A stretch of DNA of 12,131 bases from Globomyces pollinis-pini. Lineage: Eukaryota; Chytridiomycota; Chytridiomycetes; Rhizophydiales; Globomycetaceae. This document shows, in pieces, positions 1-8,992 of the stretch (within the stretch, counting starts at the first letter, position 1; every line of letters starts with the position of its first letter). The DNA is taken from the NCBI GenBank assembly GCA_025399215.1, contig MU621409.1:1-12131 (forward strand). The letters run 5' to 3'. The notes below the pieces were generated by a model. That model did no database searches. It was not told the origin of the DNA and saw only the letters and a program-made list of their open reading frames with translations. Both the position numbers and the translations under genes were made by a program.

Positions 1-363
1 TGCTACAAAGTGCTGGATACTCCAACTCCAAAAACAAAATCGATCGCTGAGGCCAGGGCTCCAGGAACTAAACTTGGTAGCAAGCCCAATTCTGGACCTG
101 CCCATCATGCTGACTTGCAGAACAAGTCAAACGAGAATGGAATTGCCTCAGGTAACCTACTAAATGATTCTCTCCTGTTAGGAAAGAAACAAATCAAAGC
201 TAAGAAACTAACTATGGCTGAAATCATTAAAGCTGCCCCCAAAAATACTCAAGAAGGTGTTAAGAACTTTCTCAACGCCCAAAAACAATCCAATGCACCA
301 CGCAGTAAACATGCTAAACATGCAGCTGCATGTTTACTGTGCGGAGCATTTGTTTGTTTTTGA
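1..363 (+). CDS. 3' fragment of an unrecognised gene, truncated by the window edge
   Basis: Frame 1 is open from the first base to a TGA at 361-363 (120 codons), so the start lies outside the window. I do not recognise the protein. The visible part is Lys-, Ala- and Asn-rich, low in hydrophobics and probably partly disordered. A likely 30-nt intron lies at 152-181: GT donor, TACTAAA branch-like motif, pyrimidine stretch and TTAG acceptor. It is 3n long and has no in-frame stop, so splicing or retention both keep the frame. The last third, from about 202 on, is the left arm of an inverted repeat, so the final residues (a Cys-rich tail after the palindrome centre) are probably not the ancestral C-terminus. 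Being a real gene end is inference; the open frame, the intron signals and the mainly silent differences between repeat copies are the support. Confidence 0.45.
   Translation, partial: CYKVLDTPTPKTKSIAEARAPGTKLGSKPNSGPAHHADLQNKSNENGIASGNLLNDSLLLGKKQIKAKKLTMAEIIKAAPKNTQEGVKNFLNAQKQSNAPRSKHAKHAAACLLCGAFVCF
202..325 (+). repeat. Inverted repeat, left arm (copy 1)
   Basis: This arm matches the reverse complement of 326-440 with 13 substitutions by hand count over about 115 aligned bases. It also carries a 9-bp internal duplication (catgctaaa) absent from the other arm. The arms meet in a perfect 22-bp palindrome at 315-336. Eight of the 13 substitutions fall in third codon positions of the plus frame and six of those are silent, which suggests that the unit was coding while the copies diverged. 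Confidence 0.9.
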
Positions 364-440
364 GCCTTAAGAAAGTTCTTAACACCTTCTTGAGTATTTT
401 TTGGAGCAGCTTTAATGATTTCAAGCATAGTTGGTTTCTT
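326..440 (-). repeat. Inverted repeat, right arm (copy 2)
   Basis: This is the reverse complement of copy 1. Read on the minus strand it encodes a peptide close to that of copy 1 (shared segments IIKAAPKNTQEGVKNFL and AQKQ), inside a minus-strand open frame at 249-548. There is no sign that this strand is an independent gene. The frame most likely survives because the arm was copied from coding DNA. Confidence 0.9.
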
Positions 441-450
441 CGTTATATGC

Positions 451-505
451 AGCTGCATATTTACTGTGCGGTGCATTGGATTGTTTTTGAGCATTGAGAA
501 AGTTC
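451..505 (-). repeat. Partial third copy of the inverted-repeat unit
   Basis: This stretch repeats about 326-380 in direct orientation, so it is inverted relative to copy 1. It begins at a second perfect palindrome, 16 bp at 445-460, which has the same GCAGCTGC core as the first. At several positions (caatccaatgcac on the minus strand, and tttctcaa) it agrees with copy 1 rather than copy 2, so the three copies are mosaics. Confidence 0.85.
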
Positions 506-730
506 TTTCAAACAAGTATCTGAATTCTAACCCAAAGATTGAAATCACTGCAAAAAGTTTTTTAACTCCAAAGGTAATTCAAACGAAGGCAAAAAATATT
601 ATGGAAGACAACATTTGGAATACCCTGTCACATAACATTTTCAAATTTTGAAAATGTGTGGAAACTTGTTATATGACTGAGGTTCAACTTGATATTTTAA
701 TCAACAATCAGCTCTATTTTAGTGCTTTAC

Positions 731-860
731 TGGTTGCACTGGTCTCAAATCATGATTTTCGTCAAGATGTTGAACTGTCCGATAATAATCAACCAGTTGC
801 TGGTTCCACTGGCCTCAAATCATGATTCTCGTCAAGGTGTTGAACTATCTAATACTAATC
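731..860. repeat. Two-unit tandem direct repeat, 70-bp period
   Basis: Bases 731-790 and 801-860 align without gaps with 8 mismatches in 60, six of them transitions. The 10-bp spacer at 791-800 belongs to a small inverted repeat (aaccag at 791-796, ctggtt at 800-805). No open frame runs through it and I see no function. Confidence 0.85.
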
Positions 861-1582
861 TTTCGATATACCCATAAGATTAATGAGTGATTTACCGTCT
901 TTTGATGTTCTTGTCAATTGATATAGCAAAAACTTCTTATGTGTTAATCAATTCTACCAGTACATAAACTGCCTCGATGATGTCCAAATCTTGTATCATG
1001 CTATTGGCTTCTTTATGGTCATTATGAATATCAACATATGGTGAGCATCTATTGATGTGATATTTTTATAACTGTATAAATGGAAAGTACCATGATTGAT
1101 ATGTTTCACCGACTATGCTTATTAATTACAAATGCTTCTTCAATTAAAGTCCAAATGGAATATAACTTGCACAAATTTATCGGATCACATATCAACACGA
1201 TTTTTGAATTATTTTGAACATAGATAGCCTACCAGCATGGTTGAACATGAGTAAATTTCACATTAATTTCAGCGATAAATTCGTTCATGAAAGTGGTGTT
1301 AAAATTGCCACAACCAATAAATATTCCACATGTGAATAGTTTTATCTCTACTAAAAATTATACATGATCCATATAACAATGAAAAGATATTGATAATATC
1401 ATAGAAACTATATATCAATAATGCTCTTTAGATTTTGGTGGTTAAAAATTAAGCACTTCGTTTGAGAAATGCGTTTTTAGTTTCACCACTTGGTTGAAAT
1501 TCGGGATATTAATTACAAGGCGTGAAACAGTTGACGATAATTGATCAGTATTGTTGAGAATGAGTCAAGCTAGGTTTTCAAG
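861..1582. other. AT-rich intergenic region, nothing recognised
   Basis: No convincing open frame, RNA gene or repeat was found in this stretch on either strand. It is AT-rich with frequent stops in all frames. It probably holds the upstream regulatory region of the oleate hydratase gene. Confidence 0.6.
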
Positions 1583-1589
1583 TATAAAT
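1583..1589 (+). promoter_or_regulatory. Candidate TATA box of the oleate hydratase gene
   Basis: TATAAAT lies 47-53 nt before the predicted ATG at 1636. The position suits a short 5' leader. In DNA this AT-rich the motif is weak evidence alone. Confidence 0.35.
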
Positions 1590-1635
1590 TAACTGTTTTA
1601 AGCCTAGATATAGTATTAACAAAAACATTAATTCA

Positions 1636-3258
1636 ATGACTAAAGAATCTCCAAAAGCTTATCTTGTCGGTGGTGGTATTGCTTCATTATCCGCTGCCTT
1701 TTATCTGATCAAGGAAGGATTTGTTGCATCAAACATCCATATCTTAGAACGTCTCAAGGTCACTGGTGGATCAATGGATGCATCTGGAAACGAACGGGAT
1801 GGATTCTTGATGAGAGGGTATAATTTTTTTATAGTCTAATGTTGTAGTGGAAGAATGTTTGATTTGGAAGCTTATACTGCTCTTTGGGATATGTTGGACC
1901 AAATTCCATCAGTCCAAAGACCGGGAAATACTGTAAAGCAAGACATTTTTGAATTTTCCAAAGAACATCCAACTTCATCCCGAGCTAGATTGATCAATTC
2001 CGAACACGAAAAGGTTGATGTAACTCACTTGGGAGTTTCTGTCAAAGACAATGTACTCTTTACCAAATTATTGGTGACCCCTGAGTCTGCAATTGAAATG
2101 TTAAAAATATCTGAATACTTTACTGAAGATTTCTTTGAATCAAACTTTTGGAAAATCTTTTGTACAACCTTCGCTTTTCAACCATGGCATTCATTGATTG
2201 AAATGAAACGCTACATGAAAAGATTTCTTCATGAAGTTGCCAAATTATCGGACCTCTCAGGAGTTTATCGAACCATCTTTAATCAATATGATTCCATTAT
2301 CATGCCAGTTACAAAATATTTGTTAGAGAAGAACGTGGTGTTTGAACATGATGTGGTTGTCACTGGAATAGACTTTTCTTGGTCGCCTGCAGGTAGAACT
2401 GTCGATAAAATCGAATTAAAACGTGGAGGAGTGCCAGAAATCATTACATTGGAATCTAGTGATTTCTGTTTTACTACGTTAGGAAGTTTAACTGCGGCTG
2501 CTACTATTGGAACAAGCACTGCACCACCAAAGGTCAATTTTGAAAGTGCTGCCAATTGCCCATCATATAACCTATGGAAGGATATCTCTAAAAAAGGACC
2601 CGATTTTGGAAACCCTGACGCGTTTTATTGCTCACCTCTTAAATCTGGTTTCGAATCATTTTCTGTTACTATAAAAGACAATGGAAAGTTTTTGGAACGT
2701 ATGATCGAATGGTCACGTAATAGGGATGGGGAAGGTGCTTTGGTAACTTTAAGAGATAGTTCTTGGTTCATGTCCTGTGTCATCCCTCATCAACCACACT
2801 TCAAAAATCAACCTGATGATGTCACTGTGTTTTGGGGTTACGGTTTGAAAGTCGATAGTGTTGGTGATTTTGTGAAAAAGCCAATGATGGAATGCTCAGG
2901 GTTGGAGATTTTACAAGAACTTTTGTATCATCTTAAATTCGATGATATTTTGGAATCTACCTTAGCATCTGCTATTGTGTTACCAGCAATGCTACCGTTT
3001 ACAATGGCTCAATTCATGCCAAGAAAAGTTACTGACCGACCAAAAGTTGTTCCTGAAGGATCAATTAACTTTGCATTTTTGGGACAATTTGTTGAAGTCC
3101 CTGATGATGTGGTGTTTACAGTGGAATACTCTGTCCGTTGTGCTCAAATTGCAGTTTTCCATCTTATGAAATCGGAAACCAAAGTAACTCCAATATACCA
3201 AGGCTGGTTATCGCCTGTTAACTTGGTAAAGTCTGCCAGGGCCATCTTGCTTCCTTAG
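1636..3258 (+). CDS. Oleate hydratase (MCRA/Ohy family), one 30-nt intron
   Basis: Exons 1636-1817 and 1848-3258 join to a 530-aa protein ending in TAG. The family uses bound FAD, without net redox, to add water across the C9-C10 double bond of oleate and related fatty acids, giving 10-hydroxy products. Seen: a dinucleotide-binding GGGIASLSAA motif at residues 12-21, ILER at 36-39, GGSMDASG at 44-51, and RGGRMFDLEAY at 60-70, where the intron splits a Gly codon. Without splicing the frame hits TAA inside the intron. Many family members have Glu after GGR as a catalytic residue; here it is Met64, as I recall for the Rhodococcus erythropolis (HFam3) enzyme. Tyr183 lies 119 residues after Met64, the same spacing as the catalytic Glu/Tyr pair in characterised enzymes (from memory). 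No signal peptide or membrane segment is evident. The family is mainly bacterial, so an old transfer is plausible but untested. Confidence 0.93.
1818..1847 (+). other. 30-nt spliceosomal intron in the oleate hydratase gene
   Basis: GT at 1818 and AG at 1847, with TCTAAT just before the TTGTAG acceptor. Excision joins the RGGRM motif, which is otherwise broken. The intron is 3n long but contains an in-frame TAA, so a retained transcript would stop early. Confidence 0.9.
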
Positions 3259-3273
3259 GTACCTTTTTTTACG

Positions 3274-3279
3274 AATAAA
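3274..3279 (+). terminator. Candidate polyadenylation signal of the oleate hydratase gene
   Basis: AATAAA begins 15 nt after the TAG stop and follows a T-rich run, implying a very short 3' UTR. The motif is common in AT-rich DNA; its closeness to the stop, as in two other genes here, is the support. Confidence 0.45.
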
Positions 3280-3862
3280 TTCTTTTGATTTGACTCACAG
3301 CTTTCATTCAATTCCTTTATTTTAGAGTACAAATTCAACTATCTCCTGAACTTTTATTTTGAATCAGTTACTAACACTGACTCTCGCAATTTGTAATGAT
3401 GAATAATGGTGATTGTGGGGGTCAAAATCACCATTTCGATCCCCCACAATCTACAATGTGGGGGATCAAACAGTCACATGATCAAGTTTGAAGAAATATA
3501 TTTTCGTAGGTAATTCATAATTACAATAGGAGAAAAGTATCTTTGTGTGAAAATCTTTGCGCATTGAGTTGATATTGATTCAGATACAGAAATGAAATGG
3601 TTTTCTATGCATTTTGTTCAAAAAAGAACAGAAAAATCCAGCACAACAGAAAACACAAAGACGCGAGAACCTTCTATGAATTCGACACTGCTCCATTGGA
3701 CAACAGTAGAACCACAAATATGGTTTCAACCTTATTTTTTTCAGTCATTAATTCTGCCAAACCATGTGTTTTGGATGGCGTGCTCAAACGGTCAAGAAGT
3801 GGCTGACAGGGATGAAATGAAATGTGGGGGGAAATCAAAGCTTTCCATTTTTATTCTCAACA
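3280..3862. other. Intergenic region and likely promoter of the HPPD gene
   Basis: No gene is supported here. Two overlapping open frames near 3592-3876 lack any recognisable protein character. The region holds the TGTGGGGG hairpins (3406-3467) and a fourth TGTGGGGG at 3823-3830, which lies 33 bp before the HPPD start codon. Confidence 0.55.
3406..3467. repeat. Two adjacent hairpins carrying TGTGGGGG / CCCCCACA boxes
   Basis: The first hairpin has perfect 9-bp arms (atggtgatt 3406-3414, aatcaccat 3426-3434) with a TGTGGGGG box overlapping its left arm and loop (3414-3421). The second has perfect 11-bp arms (gatcccccaca 3438-3448, tgtgggggatc 3457-3467) around an 8-nt loop. The box therefore occurs three times in alternating orientation, so an alternative pairing between 3411-3423 and 3438-3451 is also possible. 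It is in the HPPD upstream region or the oleate hydratase 3' flank. Confidence 0.8.
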
Positions 3863-5287
<1,425 letters not shown>

Positions 5288-5793
5288 TTTTTGTTTTCGT
5301 TATAATATCATTAAGTTTAACCATATCTTTTTATTGCACAGTTGCCTGCCAATCAATTCTACTTGAGTCGGATAAATATGGATCACAAGTCTGTGATCCA
5401 GACGTGATTCCAATTCAATTTAGTTAAGTTATTTCAAGTATTTCATATTTGAATACTCAAAAGCAGGATAAATGTTGTTCAAGTGACTATGGGAGTTACT
5501 CCTGACTCGTCCCCATTTGGAGTGGTAACAACGGTGAACGTCAAGTGACAAAACATTGACAAAAGAAAATCACAAAGGAAATCATTATTAGCCTCCATTA
5601 AACTGTCCAGCATCTTGATTTGATCATTTTTATCCATATTGATGATTTTGACCAAGAGGAAAGAATTTCCTGGAGTTTTTCTTACAAAATTCTACTTTTG
5701 ATAGATAAATGATTACTCACCATGAGGGTATGTGTAACAAAATATTTTGGTTGATCATTAACAAACTCCCAACAATTTCTTCCTTGAAATTGA
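5288..5793. other. Intergenic region between the HPPD and DPD genes
   Basis: About 500 bp with no supported gene. A 9-bp-arm inverted repeat lies at 5379-5400, and no clear TATA box or AATAAA is close to either gene. The open frame reported around 5064-5366 is HPPD exon 11 in another frame plus this spacer. Confidence 0.55.
5379..5400. repeat. Short perfect inverted repeat (9-bp arms, 4-nt loop)
   Basis: TGGATCACA (5379-5387) and TGTGATCCA (5392-5400) are exact reverse complements. A related half-site, GTGATTCCA, follows at 5405-5413. It could be a transcription-factor dyad or an RNA hairpin in the HPPD 3' flank; nothing decides between them. Confidence 0.6.
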
Positions 5794-8700
5794 ATGACTG
5801 CTGATATTGAAGACTTGCTCTCCTTGAATCCAAAACACTCTTCTTGTGCTAAACTGGTTCCTACAATCAAGACAAAGAGTGCTAGAAAATATTGGTCTAG
5901 AACTGCACATGCTCATGGGAATAAGACAAGGGATTTTAGTGATGCTAAACCTACAACTTTGAGTGAACAAGCTGCTCTCGCAGAAGCAAATCGATGCTTG
6001 AAATGTGCTGATGCTCCTTGTCAGAAGAGTTGTCCAACTCAGATTGACGTTAAATTCTTTATTGGATGCATTGCGACTGGGAATTATTATGGAGCTGCAC
6101 AAGCTATTTTGACTGATAACCCACTGGGACTAACTTGTGGAATGGTCTGTCCAACTAGTGATCTATGTGTTGCTGCCTGTAACCTTCAAGCAAGTGAACT
6201 TGGTGCTATCAATATTGGAGGACTACAACAATTTGCTGTCGAAACGTTCGCCAACATGAATATCAGACAGATTCGCGATCCTAAAAAATCCTGGGATAAC
6301 TTACCAGCGGTATTTTCCTCTAAAATTGCATTGATTGGTGGTGGGCCGGCTTCGTTATCATGTGCAACTTTCTTGGGTCGAATGGGTTATTCTGATATCA
6401 CAATATTTGAAAAAGAAGAGTTTGCGGGTGGTTTAAGTTCTTTGGAAATTCCAGCATACCGTCTACCTCAAGATGCTGTTAAAATGGAATTACAATTGGT
6501 TAAAGATCTTGGTGTGCAATTTAAAACGAATATGGCTTTAGGAAGAGATTTCACTATAAATAAATTGAAAGAACAAGGGTATGCCTCTATCTTTGTTGGA
6601 ATCGGCTTGCCAAATCCAAAAACCTCCAGTATTTTCAAGAGTTTGACACCTTCCAATGGGTTTTATACTTCAAAGGACTTTTTGCCACTTGTATCAAAAG
6701 CAAGTAAACCCAGCTTGTGTAGCGGATGCGACTGCTCTCTTCCGGTGTTATATGGAACCGTAGTAGTATTGGGTGCTGGAGATACAGCGTTTGATTGCGC
6801 TTCATCAGCTCTTCGATGTGGTGCAAAAAGAGTATTTGTAGCGTTCCGTAAAGGTTTCAATCAAATACGAGCTGTTAAAGAAGAATTTGACCTTGCTCGA
6901 GATGATCGTTGCGAATTCCTTTCTTATGTATCTCCAAGGGAAGTCATTCTGGATGACTCGAAGATTAAAACGATTGTGTTTAATAGAACCGAACAACAAG
7001 ATGATGGATCTTATTTGACTCATGAAGACCAGATCTTGAAGCAGAAGGCTGATTTCGTTATTTCCGCCTTTGGTTCAGGTATAGATGATCAATTGGTGGA
7101 TGCTTTAAAACCTCTTATCATTAATAATGACAGTGGATTACCTGATGTGAATTCTATCAGCATGGCCAGTAGCGAACTGGGTGTCTTCTTGGGTGGTGAC
7201 ATTACAGGGTTTTCGCATACTACTGTTGAAGCTGTAAATGATGGAAAACAAGCTGCTTGGAACATCCATACATACTTAAATCCACATTTATCATCCGCCG
7301 AACCTGAACTTCCAGCATTCTACACCGATATTGATGCTGTTGATATTGGAATTGACATCTGTGGCATTCATTTTATGAATCCATTTGGCCTCGCTAGTGC
7401 ACCACCTACTACGTCTGCTCCGATGATTAAGAGAGGGTATGCAAGCAGTTTTTTCTGATCTAGTAGGTTTGAAGCTGGTTGGGGTTTTGCTGTATCAAAG
7501 ACGTTTGTTTTAGATAAGGTAAAAGGTTGTGATGAATAATTCTTGAAAAGGATTCGGTTGTGAATGTATCGCCTCGTATTGTTAAGGAAAGCGGCAGCAA
7601 GAATTCAACCTATTTGAATATTGAACTGGTGAGCGAGAAATCCGCCGCTTATTGGTGTGAAAATATTACAAAGTTGAAAAAAGAATTTCCCAAGCATGTC
7701 CTGATTGCGAGTATTATGTGCGGATATAGCCAAGAGGATTGGGTTGAACTTGCAAAGATGGCTGAAGCTTCCGGTGCTGATGCACTCGAATTGAATCTCT
7801 CTTGTCCTCATGGAATGGGAGAGAAGGGAATGGGTATGGCTTGTGGACAAGATGCAAAGTTAGTAGAAGATATCTGTCGATGGGTCAGGGATACAATTTC
7901 GATACCATTTTTTGCTAAAATGACTCCGAATGTGACTGACATTGTTGTAATAGCACAGGCTGCTAAACGAGGTGGTGCGGATGGTGTGACTGCTATTAAT
8001 ACTGTTGCAGGTTTAATGAGAATGGATGCAAAAGGATTCCCAGACCCTGCAGTAGGCGTAGAGAAGCACACCACTTATGGAGGGGTATCTGGCAGTGCCG
8101 TGAAACCTTTGGCTTTACGTGGTGTGTCTAGAATAGCGCAAAACATTCCTGGATTCCCAATTCTGGCCACGGGTGGTATAGCAAGTGCTGAATCGACACT
8201 TCAGTTCATCCACTGTGGTGCGAGCGCCGTACAAATATCCAGTGCAATTCAAGATCAAGACTTTACAGTTGTGCAAGACTACATTTCCGGTCTTAAAGCC
8301 CTGTTATATTTGAATGCTCGAGAGGATTTAAGTCATTGGAATGGACAACATGCTCCTGTGATATCGCATCAAAAAGGAAAACCTGTACCAAAGCTTGATG
8401 AAAGTCTACCAAATTTTGGTCCGTATCTTAAGAAGAAAAACGAACAATTGGCAACTATTCGTGCAGCTAAGAAAGACCTAATCTTACCTGAAACGATTGT
8501 CACTGCGGATGTCCAATTACAGGAAATCAGTAGTCTTACAAAGGTTGTTGGGAAGGCTTTAAAGCAAGTGTCTACATTTACTGCCTTGAACAAGGGAGAG
8601 CAAGTTGTGGCTATGATCAATGAAGATATGTGTATCAATTGTGGAAAATGTTACATGACTTGTAACGATACTGCATACCAAGCTATTGAATTCGATGGTC

Positions 8701-8804
8701 AAACTCACATTCCAAGAATTATTAAAGATAAATGTACAGGCTGTAATCTTTGTGCCAGCGTCTGTCCAGTTATCAACTGTATTACAATGATCCCTACATA
8801 CTAA
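5794..8804 (+). CDS. DPYD: Dihydropyrimidine dehydrogenase (NADP+), three exons
   Basis: Reduces uracil and thymine to dihydrouracil and dihydrothymine using NADPH, the first and rate-limiting step of pyrimidine breakdown, normally as a cytosolic homodimer. Exons 5794-7436, 7467-7518 and 7551-8804 give 982 aa (human: 1025), ending in TAA. The introns are 30 and 32 nt. Domains in order: an N-terminal Fe-S domain with Cys68/71/76/80, Cys115/119/125/129 and Gln145, the unusual Gln ligand; FAD motif IGGGPAS near 181-187; NADPH motif [10 protein letters not shown] at 326-335; FMN/pyrimidine-binding barrel with catalytic Cys663 in MGMACGQD; and a C-terminal ferredoxin domain with two CxxCxxCxxxC sets (926-936 and 960-970). 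All expected cofactor ligands are present, so it is probably active. The start fits the human N-terminus ([12 protein letters not shown] versus SADIESILALNP). It lacks the roughly 20-residue human C-terminal tail. Confidence 0.97.
7437..7466 (+). other. DPYD: 30-nt intron 1 of the DPD gene
   Basis: GTATGC donor, TCTGAT branch-like motif and CTAGTAG acceptor. Splicing joins MIKRG to [13 protein letters not shown], the conserved human-like sequence. It is 3n long, but retention meets an in-frame TGA. Confidence 0.9.
7519..7550 (+). other. DPYD: 32-nt intron 2 of the DPD gene
   Basis: GTAAAA donor and AAAAG acceptor join LDK to DSVVNVSPR in phase 0, leaving a 52-nt exon between the two introns. 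The branch site is less clear than in the others. Confidence 0.88.
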
Positions 8805-8808
8805 CGTG

Positions 8809-8814
8809 AATAAA
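8809..8814 (+). terminator. Candidate polyadenylation signal of the DPD gene
   Basis: AATAAA starts only 5 nt after the TAA stop. The remaining 178 bp to the next start codon would hold both the cleavage site and the promoter of the lipase gene. Confidence 0.45.
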
Positions 8815-8992
8815 CTACCGATAAATTTCAAAGCTTTGATTTCTTTTTAGTTCAATGGTCTATCGTGCGACCCACCTCATTCTCTTTAATCCCTTTGTGA
8901 CTGTGTTTGTGAAACCATGACTAAAATTCACTCAAAATTGGTTTCAATTCTTCTATTTTTAATCAATTGGTTTTTCTTCGGTTATAGAAATT

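Noticed and set aside
249..548. Minus-strand open frame carrying the repeat-encoded peptide as an independent gene
   Set aside because: The resemblance comes from the inverted repeat itself, and its upstream part has no recognisable protein or promoter.
415..651. Plus-strand open frame of 78 codons
   Set aside because: It runs through the opposite strand of the inverted-repeat unit and then AT-rich DNA; it is a shadow of the copied coding unit.
731..860. RIP-type mutation signature in the tandem repeat
   Set aside because: The transitions run in both directions between the two units and there are only eight differences, so no directional bias can be shown.
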